A stretch of DNA of 64,000 nucleotides from Candidatus Gastranaerophilales bacterium (GCA_944323425.1 CALUSL010000003.1:1-64000), one strand, 5' to 3'. Counted from the stretch's first letter, positions 7,934-16,785 are shown. Program-made: numbers and translations. The notes: generated by a model not told the origin, from the letters alone.

Positions 7934-8029
7934 GGGCGAAGCCCGAAACTCGTAACATCTCAAGCTCCGAAATGAGTGAAAAAATCCGAAGGATTTTAGA
8001 ACGAATGACAAGAGCGCAGAGAGCCGAAT
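7912..8029. repeat. Right arm of 118-bp inverted repeat
   Basis: Reverse complement of 5014-5131. It begins inside the HTH gene and supplies its final codons and TGA. Its outer end abuts the terminal sequence of element A (8051). Confidence 0.9.
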
Positions 8030-8050
8030 CTATAGAGACATGTGATGTGG

Positions 8051-8652
8051 CATGTAATGATAATATTTATTATGTAAAAATATAAAAAACTAACCCAACG
8101 GTAATAACCGCATCAAGCCCAAATCTCACCATAACGACACGAATAATCAATGTTAGTGAAGCAGCGACAAAGCGGGCACTGTCTGAGGAGCGAAGCGACG
8201 AGTTTGCCCGCTCGGGCTGAACTCTACAATTGATTAATGAGTGTCGTTCCGGTGAGCGGTTTGTGCAGCTTTGACGCCAAAGCTGCCCCCGTCCGGGCAG
8301 GACCCGCCGGAGGCAAATAAAAAACTTACCGCTACAAAATACGATTTATGCTTTTTGTTCCACCCATTCTTTGGCGCAAAGAACGGGTGGAGCCCAAGAA
8401 ACTTCCGACCTGTTGTTCCACTCATACAGAAAGTAAATTAAACCCGAGTCTCATAACTCGCTGTCCATATTTCCGCAATGATTGAAGCGAAAAATAGAGT
8501 ATTTTGAAAAAAATTACGGACAGCTCAGACAGATGAGACTCATTGTTGTTTAATTAACTTTCTGTAATTCGTTTCACAATGGTCGGGAGGGGGGGGGTAT
8601 TGCTACGCTCGTTTGAGGGTGTTTTTTACATAATAAATATTATCGCTATATG
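8051..8652. mobile_element. Element A: transposase-less, hairpin-rich MITE-like element
   Basis: 602 bp framed by inverted ends: left CATGTAATGATAATATTTAT, right complementary with drift near 8640-8652. Inside are a ~132-nt imperfect hairpin (arms 8125-8154 and 8226-8256) and a near-palindrome GCAGCTTTGACGCCAAAGCTGC-like block (~8266-8287). A ~140-nt hairpin closes the set (8426-8565, arms ACAGAAAGT... plus inner GAGTCTCAT/ATGAGACTC). It is inverted relative to elements B and D. No coding frame is credible. Confidence 0.75.
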
Positions 8653-9007
8653 CGACGCTAGTTACTGGATTGCTTCGGTCGTCCTGCTGTCTTTGATTAT
8701 TGGCAGCTCGAAGTTCTACCACTCGCTCTTTTTTGCATTCGCAAAAAATCACTCGTATAGAACTTCTACGCAGGACGTGCTGGGTGCCTTTCAGGCACAC
8801 GGCGCACTTGCCAAAATCCGCTGTCTTGAATTCTGGCGTTCCGTCGGTCTTGCATTCCATTTCGAAATTCTTCGAATTTCTGCATTCCATCGCCCGACTC
8901 CACATGGGGCGTTCACTTCGTTCAGCCCCGCCAAAATCCGCTCCTCGCAATGACGGGGAACGAGGGCGCGGCAATGCATAAAAAACAACCGTCGGTAGAA
9001 ACAAATT
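8653..9007. repeat. Repeat mosaic ahead of phage-remnant genes
   Basis: Begins with an ACTGGATTGCTTCG piece of the CATTGC family. It continues with a GGCAGCTCG...-type unit and one 119-bp-type unit (8830-8937), then a CATTGC end. The next gene starts 30 bp after the repeat edge, so its native promoter may be lost. Confidence 0.75.
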
Positions 9008-9463
9008 ATGAACAAAATTGAACATGCAAAATCTATACTCTTTTCAGAAAAAAACGCAAAAGAACGTTTTGAAAACCTTTTGAGAGACCGATTTGAGGAC
9101 TTGCTGAAGAAACGAAAACCGGATGAATTTGAGGAAAAAATCAGAGTGCTCGGGGATTATTTCGCAAGCCATGCTGCTGCAGTCGGCGAAAAACGCGCAA
9201 TCCTTGATTTTCAAACTGGTATTAATCTTTTGAACGGCTACAAAAAAAATTCTGTTTTGAATGAGAAGACTGAGCTCAGAGAGGATTCGGAGTTTGGCGA
9301 AAAAAGTTACGCTGCACTGGTTAATGTGTTGAAAAATTACGATATTGAGACAGTAAAAAGGTATCTCAAACTTGCTGCTGTAAACAATGCACTCTGGCTC
9401 ACGAAAAACAATTCAAACATCGATACCGGTGCTGATGTTGTGCAAATATTGCAACGACTTTGA
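9008..9463 (+). CDS. Hypothetical protein preceding MuF-like gene
   Basis: 151 residues, mostly helical and highly charged, no membrane segment, no recognised domain. It ends 14 bp before the start of the MuF-like gene, suggesting one transcript. The ATG at 9008 has no good ribosome site and lies just after repeats, so it may be a 5'-truncated gene. Phage structural or head-completion function is possible only by association. Confidence 0.6.
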   Translation: MNKIEHAKSILFSEKNAKERFENLLRDRFEDLLKKRKPDEFEEKIRVLGDYFASHAAAVGEKRAILDFQTGINLLNGYKKNSVLNEKTELREDSEFGEKSYAALVNVLKNYDIETVKRYLKLAAVNNALWLTKNNSNIDTGADVVQILQRL

Positions 9464-9477
9464 GAGAAAGGAAAATT

Positions 9478-10608
9478 ATGGGAAAAATTTTGTACGGATA
9501 TGTCTCAAATTCATTTGAATGGAATGCGAATGATTGCGCGTGCGAAGAGTGTATGGCGCTGGACGGAAAGGTCTACGGTTCTGCTGATGAAATACCTGAC
9601 AAACCGCACCCGAACTGCAAATGCCATATCAATGTCATAGAAAATAAAGGAAACAATCCGCTGGGAGAGCTTAGAGTAGCGGTTTATGAAAAACAAAAAA
9701 TTGAAAATGACCTGAATAAAATGCTCGGCGATGTAAAATCTCTGAATGAGGAGATTGATGAACTGATAAATATTGCTAATGAACAAAATTTTGAGATACA
9801 AAAGACTAATGAAACAGTGGAAAGTATTCCTTCTGTTGTTCTTCAGCAATTTGAGCAAGCTGAAAATAATATTAAAAAAAATATAAAAGAGGCGAAAAAT
9901 ACAAAAATTAAGGCTGAATCGCTTGAAAAAAATATTGAAAAAGTTTTGAAAAATTCCGAAATAAAAGAAGTTTCAAAACTTCAATTTGAATTGAAACTTT
10001 TGAGTGAAAATGTTGATAACTTAGGCAGAGAGGTTCTGGACAGAGGAATACAGGTCGGTGGTGCTTTTCTGCATCAGTCGGATGCATTGTGGAAATTGTC
10101 TTATTCTAAATTCACTGACGGGTTGGATTATGTTGAACAGAACGGAAAAGTTTATGAGAGCGTAGATGGGCTTGGTGATTCAAAGATTAAAAATTTTGTA
10201 AAAACAAAAATACAAAAACAGTTTCAGGCAAATGACAGCAGAGGCGTTGTTTTTCACAGCGAAAGCGAACTGTCAAAAAAAATCAACACATCATTTGCCT
10301 TAAAAAAATTGATAAAAAATAACAAATCACAACTTATAAAAAATGCTTCAATCCCGGATACTTCTTTGAATTTTGGGCTAATGAATCTGGATTTGTATAA
10401 TGCAATTCATAGAGCGGATATTGTGGACATAAATATTGATGATAACGGAGATTTTAATGCAAAAGTGATAGATACGTATGATTTTAATCCGAACAGCCGG
10501 AATCCTCTTGTACGTGCGGCAGGACACTATCAGAATGCGGACAAAATTGAAAATTATTATGTAATTGTAAATATCAAAATTCCCGCAAAAGAATGGCAGA
10601 AATATTAG
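9478..10608 (+). CDS. Truncated MuF-like phage protein with coiled coil and possible toxin tail
   Basis: 376 residues from ATG 9478 (AAAGGAAAA upstream; the TTG at 9460 is less likely). Residues ~8-50 match the C-terminal motif of Mu gpF/SPP1 gp7 minor head proteins: C-x-C-x-x-C, LDGKVY, then HPNCKC. The usual ~200-residue N-terminal part is absent. A long coiled coil follows (~65-190). The unrelated C-terminal ~120 residues hold DTYDFNPNSRNPLVRAAG and end at the stop. Variable tails on MuF proteins are often nuclease or other toxins delivered with phage DNA; that role here is inferred. It is AT-rich compared with chromosomal genes. Confidence 0.65.
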   Translation: MGKILYGYVSNSFEWNANDCACEECMALDGKVYGSADEIPDKPHPNCKCHINVIENKGNNPLGELRVAVYEKQKIENDLNKMLGDVKSLNEEIDELINIANEQNFEIQKTNETVESIPSVVLQQFEQAENNIKKNIKEAKNTKIKAESLEKNIEKVLKNSEIKEVSKLQFELKLLSENVDNLGREVLDRGIQVGGAFLHQSDALWKLSYSKFTDGLDYVEQNGKVYESVDGLGDSKIKNFVKTKIQKQFQANDSRGVVFHSESELSKKINTSFALKKLIKNNKSQLIKNASIPDTSLNFGLMNLDLYNAIHRADIVDINIDDNGDFNAKVIDTYDFNPNSRNPLVRAAGHYQNADKIENYYVIVNIKIPAKEWQKY

Positions 10609-10651
10609 CAGTTTGGGGTCGTTATGACTATGCATTATTTCTGAATTGTTG

Positions 10652-10657
10652 TATAAT
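10652..10657 (+). promoter_or_regulatory. -10 element almost abutting the start codon
   Basis: TGTATAAT with the hexamer at 10652-10657, only 6 bp before ATG 10664. The mRNA would start at or next to the ATG, giving a leaderless transcript. No ribosome site is visible. No clear -35 element. Confidence 0.45.
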
Positions 10658-10663
10658 ACTTCT

Positions 10664-11182
10664 ATGAACAAGGCAGCATTCTGGTTTACAAATTTTGTTT
10701 TATGTTCGAATATTTTGAAATATCCGATGTTTTTGCTTATATTCTATGTCGTTGCAACAGAACATCCGTACTGGCCCGAATGGATTTTTTCTGACAATTC
10801 CCACCCTTTAATAATGCTGATAGTTCTGGGATTTCCTGTTCTCGTGATTGCTCTTCATTTTTTGTTCAAGATGAGAGTCTTTATATTTTTGTACAAACAT
10901 TCAAAAGAGGGCTCGTATTCACGCAATTTCTTTGAAAAATTTAGGGATGATTCGGATTTTTCAGAGTCAGTGATTACGCGTGCAATGGTTGCGGACACTG
11001 TTTATCTTTTCGCCGAGGCGTTTGTTTTCAATTTTGTTGTGAATAAAACTGTGGGTAAGGAGTTTCTGGGGTTTTTGTTCCTGTGGATGATTATGTTTGG
11101 TTTTCTGGGTACGGGTGTTTTCCTCAGCTACGAGTGTTTGGGCAGGTGGCTTGAGAAACAAAAAACCGATAAAAATCTATAA
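10664..11182 (+). CDS. Four-helix integral membrane hypothetical protein
   Basis: About 172 residues from ATG 10664; an upstream in-frame TTG overlaps the -10 box and is rejected. Hydrophobic segments fall at ~8-30, ~48-68, ~108-130 and ~136-160, so about four membrane passes. No motif recognised. Followed by an intrinsic terminator, so it is its own unit. It lies between phage remnants and the msbA-like gene within the A/B-framed segment. Confidence 0.65.
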   Translation: MNKAAFWFTNFVLCSNILKYPMFLLIFYVVATEHPYWPEWIFSDNSHPLIMLIVLGFPVLVIALHFLFKMRVFIFLYKHSKEGSYSRNFFEKFRDDSDFSESVITRAMVADTVYLFAEAFVFNFVVNKTVGKEFLGFLFLWMIMFGFLGTGVFLSYECLGRWLEKQKTDKNL

Positions 11183-11217
11183 ACTTCCGGCTGGCGATGC
11201 TTCCGGAAGTTTTTTTG
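11183..11217 (+). terminator. Intrinsic terminator
   Basis: ACTTCCGG (11183-11190) and CCGGAAGT (11203-11210) followed by a seven-T run. Confidence 0.85.
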
Positions 11218-11328
11218 TATCAGCAGAAAATTTGTCCTGTATTTTACAAAATTGCCAATGCAAAATGTTTGGGTTAATATAATTCTAACCGGCGCAAATG
11301 CCGATTTTACCAAGGGAGCGAGGATAGA

Positions 11329-13119
11329 ATGAAACTAAAAGACACAACTGCAGAAACATCATTTAGCTATGCATATTTGACAGGGCGTATTTTCAAATTT
11401 ATAAAACCCGTGCTCGGCAGGGTTCTTCTGAGCTTTCTTGTGGCAATCCCGGTCGGACTCCTTGACGGCGTTGTTGCCTATGCGCTGAAACCTTATATGG
11501 ATGAGGTTTTGATTAAAAAGAATATGCTTATGGCCGCGCTGATACCGTTCGGCATTGTGTTTTTTGCGGGGCTGCAGGGTGTTTTGAGGTATTTAAACGA
11601 ATATTTGACGAACTGGACCGGACAGAAAGTCACAAACTCCGTTAAAATAGCTCTTTTCGACAAACTGGTGCACATGGACCCGAAATTTTTTGACGAAAAC
11701 TCTTCAGGCATAATCCTTACCAGATATCTCACCGACCCGGACACTGCGTCAAAAGGAATACTGGACAATCTAAAGGCGTTTATGAGTGCCGGTTTTGGAG
11801 CTATAGCTCTAATCGGGGTCATGCTGTATAACTCATGGAAACTTGCCGTTGTGGGTGTTGTTGTGCTGCTGGTTGCATTTTTGCCGGTTGCATTAATCAG
11901 AAAAAGAATCAAATCCGCTTCTAACAAGAACATGAAAATCGGCGGAAACATTACCACAAACTTTAACGAAACATACTCCGGCAACAAAATCATGACCGCA
12001 TACAATCTTGCAAACTATCAAAAAAGAAAGTTTGTTGACCAGATAAACGCGTCATTTAACGTAAACATGTCACTTGTAAAACGTGCCGGCTGGATGTCTC
12101 CGATTATGTATCTTATTGCGTCAGTCGGGATTGCGCTTGTTATGGCTTACGGAACCCATCTTGTCACATCGGGTGCAATGACCAGCGGCAGCCTGCTTTC
12201 TTTCGTGACCTCGCTTCTGCTTCTGTACAAGCCCGTAAAAACTCTCGGTAACACGATGACCAACCTGCAGACGATTTTTGTTGCAATGGGCAGAACGTTT
12301 GAGCTGTTTGATATTTACCCTGAACTTACCGACAGAGAAAACGCTGCTGAGCTTACGCAGATTCAGGATGGTGTTCAGTTTGACCATGTAAGCTTTGAGT
12401 ACGTTGAGGGCACTCCTGTTTTGAAAAACATTGACTTCAAAGTCGGGGTGGGTGAAACTCTTGCTATCGTCGGAAATTCCGGCGGCGGAAAGACTACGAT
12501 TGCGAATCTTATCCCCAGATTTTACGATGTAACATCCGGCGCAATAAGGATTGACGGCGTTGATATAAGAGATATAAAACTTGAATCCCTGAGAAATCAT
12601 ATATCTGTTGTTTTTCAGGACAATTTCCTTTTCTCAGGCACAATCAGAGAAAATCTGCTTATGGGCAATTTCAATGCAACTGATGAGGATATTGAAAAAG
12701 TTGTCAGAATGGCGCATTTGGATGAGTTTTTGCACGAAATGCCGGACGGACTGGACACTGAAATCGGCGAAAGAGGTACAACACTCTCCGGCGGGCAGCG
12801 TCAGCGTGTTGCGATTGCGCGCGCTATGCTGAGAAATGCTCCGATTGTTATTCTCGATGAGGCAACCTCAGCTTTGGACAACAAATCTGAAGCGATTGTC
12901 CAGAAAGCACTCGACAATCTTATTCAGGACAAAACAGTTTTTGTTATTGCGCACAGGCTCTCTACAATCAAGAATGCTCATCGTATTGCGGTTATAAACG
13001 AGGGTGAGCTTATAGAAATCGGTACGCATGACGAGCTTATGAACCTGCCCAACGGAAAATACAGGCTGCTTTATGAAATGCAGTTCGGCGCTGAAATGCA
13101 GGAAACTCCGGCTTTGTAA
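11329..13119 (+). CDS. msbA: MsbA-like lipid/multidrug ABC exporter
   Basis: 596 residues, a full half-transporter. An N-terminal six-helix exporter domain (~25-320) precedes an ATPase with Walker A GNSGGGKT (~385), Q-loop VVFQDNF, signature LSGGQRQR, Walker B IVILDEATSALD and the H-loop AHRLST. It works as a homodimer in the inner membrane. The family flips lipid A/phospholipid or exports drugs, and the substrate cannot be set from sequence. TATAAT at 11278-11283 is a probable -10. It is monocistronic, and element B starts 25 bp after the stop. The symbol is by best family resemblance. Confidence 0.85.
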   Translation: MKLKDTTAETSFSYAYLTGRIFKFIKPVLGRVLLSFLVAIPVGLLDGVVAYALKPYMDEVLIKKNMLMAALIPFGIVFFAGLQGVLRYLNEYLTNWTGQKVTNSVKIALFDKLVHMDPKFFDENSSGIILTRYLTDPDTASKGILDNLKAFMSAGFGAIALIGVMLYNSWKLAVVGVVVLLVAFLPVALIRKRIKSASNKNMKIGGNITTNFNETYSGNKIMTAYNLANYQKRKFVDQINASFNVNMSLVKRAGWMSPIMYLIASVGIALVMAYGTHLVTSGAMTSGSLLSFVTSLLLLYKPVKTLGNTMTNLQTIFVAMGRTFELFDIYPELTDRENAAELTQIQDGVQFDHVSFEYVEGTPVLKNIDFKVGVGETLAIVGNSGGGKTTIANLIPRFYDVTSGAIRIDGVDIRDIKLESLRNHISVVFQDNFLFSGTIRENLLMGNFNATDEDIEKVVRMAHLDEFLHEMPDGLDTEIGERGTTLSGGQRQRVAIARAMLRNAPIVILDEATSALDNKSEAIVQKALDNLIQDKTVFVIAHRLSTIKNAHRIAVINEGELIEIGTHDELMNLPNGKYRLLYEMQFGAEMQETPAL

Positions 13120-13143
13120 GGTTTTATAGTGCTAAGGCGCCGG

Positions 13144-13939
13144 CATGTATTGATAATATTTATTATGTAAAAGCTACCCTCAAATGAGCGTAGCAATATC
13201 CCCCTCCCGACCATTGAGAAACGAATTACAGAAAGTTAATTAAACAACAATGAGTCTCATCTGTCTGAGCTGTCCGTAATTATTTTCAAAATACTTTCTT
13301 TTTCCGCTTCAATCATCGCGGCAATATGGACAGCGAGTTATGAGACTCGGGTTTAATTTACTTTCTGTATGAGTGGAACAACAGGTCGGAGTTGCCTTCT
13401 TTTCTTAGCGAGCTTTGCGAGCTAAAGAAAATGGCCTCACGAAGCCATAACAAGCCATCGAAAAAAGCACTGTCTGTAAACAGTGAGACTTGGGCTCCAC
13501 CCTTGTCTTGAATTTTCTTATCGCTCGTTGCTGTCGTGGACTTCGCTACGCTGCCGTCCACTTCGCACTCGCTCCCCGGGTTTCACCCGTCCGAAAATTC
13601 GCTTCTTTGCGCCAAAGAATGGGTGGAACAAAAAACATAAATCGTATTATTGAAGCCGACAAGTTTTTTTATTTGCCTCCGGCGGGTCCTGCCCGGACGG
13701 GGGCAGCTTTGACGTCAAAGCTGCACAAACCGCTCACCGGAACGACACTCATTAATCAATTGTAGAGTTCAGCCCGAGCGGGCAAACTCGTCGCTTCGCT
13801 CCTCAGACAGTGCCCGCTTTGTCGCTGCTTCACTAACATTGATTATTCGTGTCGTTATGGTGAGGTTAGGGATTGATGCGGTTATTATCGTTGGTTTTGT
13901 TTTTTTTTATTTTTACATAATAAATATTATCAATATATG
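13144..13939. mobile_element. Element B: transposase-less, hairpin-rich MITE-like element
   Basis: 796 bp. Left end CATGTATTGATAATATTTAT, right end its complement at ~13910-13939. It carries the ACAGAAAGTTAATTAAAC hairpin (13228-13368) and an inserted CTCGTTGC-type repeat (~13500-13610). A perfect 22-bp palindrome built on GCAGCTTTGAC/GTCAAAGCTGC lies at ~13703-13724, followed by the ~132-nt hairpin (13733-13864). The order is the reverse complement of element A. No gene. Confidence 0.75.
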
Positions 13940-14345
13940 TCACATCTCATGTCTCTTTAGATTGCCGCGCTCACTTCGTTCGCTGTCTTGGATTTCCTTC
14001 TCGCTCAGCTCTGCCGCTCGTTTGGCTTCGCCAGTACTCGCTTCGAGCTTCGCTCACCGGGTTTCACCCGTCCGGAAATCCGCCGCAATGACGTATTCTT
14101 TACCCGTCATTGCGAGGAGCGGAGCGACGAAGCAATCCAGTCAACCCGCGTCGCATGTTTTTACAGTCTATACGCCATGTCATGCTGAAGCGATAATTCT
14201 GTAGCGCTATTATTATCGTCTGTGTTCAGCATCTTAGCCACTTAGAGTTTTGCGCTACATTTCGCACCTGTAAGATCCTGAAACCAGTTCAGGATGACAC
14301 TTTGGACTGTTTTTATAGATTGCCGCGCCTTCGTTCCCCGTCATT
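13940..14345. repeat. Repeat mosaic after element B
   Basis: Holds a GATTGCCGCGCTC piece, a GGATTTCC...GGAAATCC unit (~13988-14080) and a CATTGCGAGGAGCGGAG unit (~14106-14150). The two-hairpin unit follows (14177-14300), then another GATTGCCGCG piece. No gene. Confidence 0.8.
14177..14300. repeat. Two-hairpin dispersed repeat, copy 2
   Basis: Same unit as 4509-4631, with both brackets (ATGCTGAA/TTCAGCAT and ATCCTGAA/TTCAGGAT) intact. Confidence 0.85.
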
Positions 14346-14355
14346 GCAACAAATA

Positions 14356-14373
14356 ATTGTAAACTTTTGTAAA
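14356..14373 (-). promoter_or_regulatory. Exact match to RpaB HLR1 box
   Basis: On the minus strand: TTTACAAA, two bases, TTTACAAT. The cyanobacterial HLR1 consensus is two (G/T)TTACA(T/A)(T/A) octamers separated by two bases, and every position fits. It lies 131 bp before the start of the 594-residue gene and the window also encodes RpaB (48346-49104). Binding itself is inferred. Confidence 0.6.
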
Positions 14374-14503
14374 TCCTTCAAATATGCGTCATTATTGTGT
14401 TTTAGAACTGTTTCTATAAAAAGTATATACAAATTAGACAATTTTTATATAACTCGTGTTTTTATTTATGTAAGAGAGTAATAAATAAGAAAGAGAGTAG
14501 AAA

Positions 14504-16288
14504 ATGGGCACTGGAATCGTTGCATATCTTAGGTCACAAGGTATTCCAATCACTACAAAACTTCTTGCTCAAATTCAGAACAATGAGAAAGAAGCAATAA
14601 AAGTGATTTCGGAAAAGTATGGTGTTTCTGAAAAAGAAATTATCAATTTCAACAGCGAAAGCGTTCAGTACAAAGAAGGAGATAATGGTATTAATCAGGA
14701 TGGTTTTGTCCATTCTAATTCAAATAATCAGTCTGTAGCAAATGCCGGCGCAAATTCTTCAGGAAATGCTCAGGCTTCAAAAAAAGAAGAAAAAGCAACT
14801 AAAGAAGAAGCCAAAGCAGCTCGTTCCAACGCTAGCAGCAATAAAGAAAAAGCAGGTCCCGCTAAAGAACAGGCTGCAAATGCTCAAAAAACTAACGAAC
14901 AAACTAAAAAAGTAGAAAAATATACAGAAATTCAGGAACTTGAAGAAGCTCCCGAGCTTGAGGCTCCGGAAGATGTCGAAATCCCTGAAGCTGAGGAAAC
15001 TCCTGAAGTGACTCAGGTAAATTCTCCTGCAGTGGGCGATGCAGAATCTTCTAAAGCTCCTGAGGAACAGGTCTCGAAGCTTGCAGAAGGCGAGACTGAC
15101 GAAACTACAAAAAGCAAATTGAGTCCGTATATTTCAAAAGAACAGAGTGAAATCGGACAGTATAACAATTTCTGGGGTCAATTCGTTCAGAGCCTTGATT
15201 CCGGAAACTCTTCACAGGCTGACGGAAACAATTTTATACAGCAGATGATGGGCTTTGGGCAGCAAAAAGTGCAGGCAGGTCAGGATATATCAGACGGTAT
15301 CCAGACCACAAACGACGGTGCACAGCAGGTACAGCAGGGTATGGACCAGATTAAAACCGCACAGCAAAAAACACAGGAAGCTGTTCAGAATGTTCAAAAA
15401 TCAGTTCAGCACACGGCAAAGGCTACAAAGGAAACAGCACAGGGAACTTCTGACACGACTCAGGCAGCTGCGAAAGTTGCTTCTGCAGCGACAAAAACCG
15501 CTTCAGGTTCATCCTTCTTTGCTTCAGCAGTTGCAGCAGCAGCTTCATTGTTCGGTGCAGGTGCTGCTCCGGGATTGTTCGCTAAGGCAGCAGCTGATTT
15601 TACTGGAGCAGCAAAAGACTCTGCTACAGCTGTTCAAAAATCCACATCAGCAGCAAAACATTTCACTACAGCAACAAAAGAAACTAAGAATGCAGTTAAG
15701 GAAAACGCAAATGCGGCTAAAAACACAAAAGAAGCTGTACAAAACAACACTCAGGGCATTCAAAATATGACAGAAGGCGGCAAAAAAGTTGTTGACGGTT
15801 CCAAACAGGTAAAAACAGGAACAGAAAACCTCCTGAGCGCTCAAGAAGGTGAGCAGCAGTCGGCTGACAGCGCAAACGGTGCTTATGCTCAGGCTAACAA
15901 CTACTTTGCTTCTGCAGAAAACTACTGGGGTCAGATGCTTGGCTCTGCTCAGAATATAAACACTATTGTCACTGATGCTTTCAATGTTGCGGGCAAACAG
16001 GGCGGAGTTCAATTCACGCTCGGACAGGGTGCCGGCAATGTTCAACAGAGTCAGGGGCTTGATGAACGCCAGCAGTTCACCTTGAATCTTGCAACAGGCG
16101 CTAACGACGCTTCTTTGCAGGCAAATAAACAGAATGCATCAAATCCGATAGAACAAAACAAACAGCAGCAACAGCAGAAACAGGGAGTTCAACAGAAACA
16201 GCAAAATCAACAGACACAGCAGAATCAACAAACACAGCCGAAGCAGGCAGTACAAAAACAGAATATGTTTGTACAGCCGCAGGCATAA
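14504..16288 (+). CDS. Large Ala/Gln/Lys-rich lineage-specific protein
   Basis: 594 residues, good GAGAG ribosome site, ~60-bp AT-rich leader. Residues 1-50 are a compact helical head and ~85-200 are Lys/Glu/Pro-rich and disordered. Residues ~255-480 are repeated amphipathic helices (QQVQQG, KATKET, AAKNTKE patterns) interrupted near 325-355 by a hydrophobic Ala/Phe-rich hairpin. The tail from ~545 is almost pure Gln. No signal peptide. The coiled coil-hydrophobic-coiled coil plan recalls type III translocators and phage tape-measure proteins, but no sequence match is claimed. Preceded by an HLR1 box, so possibly RpaB-regulated. No family recognised. Confidence 0.75.
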   Translation: MGTGIVAYLRSQGIPITTKLLAQIQNNEKEAIKVISEKYGVSEKEIINFNSESVQYKEGDNGINQDGFVHSNSNNQSVANAGANSSGNAQASKKEEKATKEEAKAARSNASSNKEKAGPAKEQAANAQKTNEQTKKVEKYTEIQELEEAPELEAPEDVEIPEAEETPEVTQVNSPAVGDAESSKAPEEQVSKLAEGETDETTKSKLSPYISKEQSEIGQYNNFWGQFVQSLDSGNSSQADGNNFIQQMMGFGQQKVQAGQDISDGIQTTNDGAQQVQQGMDQIKTAQQKTQEAVQNVQKSVQHTAKATKETAQGTSDTTQAAAKVASAATKTASGSSFFASAVAAAASLFGAGAAPGLFAKAAADFTGAAKDSATAVQKSTSAAKHFTTATKETKNAVKENANAAKNTKEAVQNNTQGIQNMTEGGKKVVDGSKQVKTGTENLLSAQEGEQQSADSANGAYAQANNYFASAENYWGQMLGSAQNINTIVTDAFNVAGKQGGVQFTLGQGAGNVQQSQGLDERQQFTLNLATGANDASLQANKQNASNPIEQNKQQQQQKQGVQQKQQNQQTQQNQQTQPKQAVQKQNMFVQPQA

Positions 16289-16358
16289 TGAATAAAAGGG
16301 ATGGATTGAGGAAAAAATAAAGGAACGGAGAAGCTTGGAGTCAGGTAAAGGTATAAAA

Positions 16359-16390
16359 AGCCCGCTGAAAAGCAGGGCTTTTTATTTTTC
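16359..16390 (+). terminator. Intrinsic terminator
   Basis: AAGCCCGCT-gaaa-AGCAGGGCTT with one mismatch, followed by TTTTATTTTT. It lies 70 bp after the 594-residue gene. Confidence 0.75.
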
Positions 16391-16719
16391 AATTTCTATT
16401 GCGCCGCCTGCAAAAATAAAGGGTTTCCACAAAGCTGTGCTTTTTCGGTTTTTATATTTCAGTATCTTTCTCTCCAGTGCGTGAAGAAGAAAAACAGCGG
16501 GTATGGGTTTGGAATAAAAAACATAAGTGACACAAAACGTCGTATTGTTATTCTTGTATAAAAATAAAGGACTTATAACGTCATAGAATTGTGTTTTAGA
16601 GGCAGGGAAAATTTTTTGTAATATTTTTTAATACCCGGATACAAAAAAGGCAATTTTTTGTACAGTATATACTTTATATATATACGAGACGAGAGAATTA
16701 AACAAAAGAGGAAAACGAG
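16391..16719 (+). other. AT-rich intergenic leader region
   Basis: No gene seen. It shares TTGTGTTTTAGA (about 16590-16601) with the upstream region of the 594-residue gene (about 14397-14408). A TATATATATACG stretch lies near 16675-16685, and a ribosome site precedes the micro-ORF at 16720. Probably promoter and leader of that micro-ORF. Confidence 0.4.
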
Positions 16720-16785
16720 ATGAGAGCACTTTTAATCAGATTCATAAACAGAAGAAAAAAATTCACGGTAGATGACTGGGTTTAG
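16720..16785 (+). CDS. 21-residue basic micro-ORF
   Basis: ATG 16720 to TAG 16785, preceded by AGAGGAAAACGAG, a strong ribosome site. The peptide is MRALLIRFINRRKKF followed by TVDDWV: an amphipathic basic helix with an acidic tail. The gene is convergent with mutS2, whose stop lies 17 bp away. No family recognised. It may be translated or be a remnant of a larger gene. Confidence 0.4.
   Translation: MRALLIRFINRRKKFTVDDWV

Noticed and set aside
8579-9025. Several 70-140 residue ORFs on both strands
   Set aside because: They are shadows of element A and the 119-bp-type unit.
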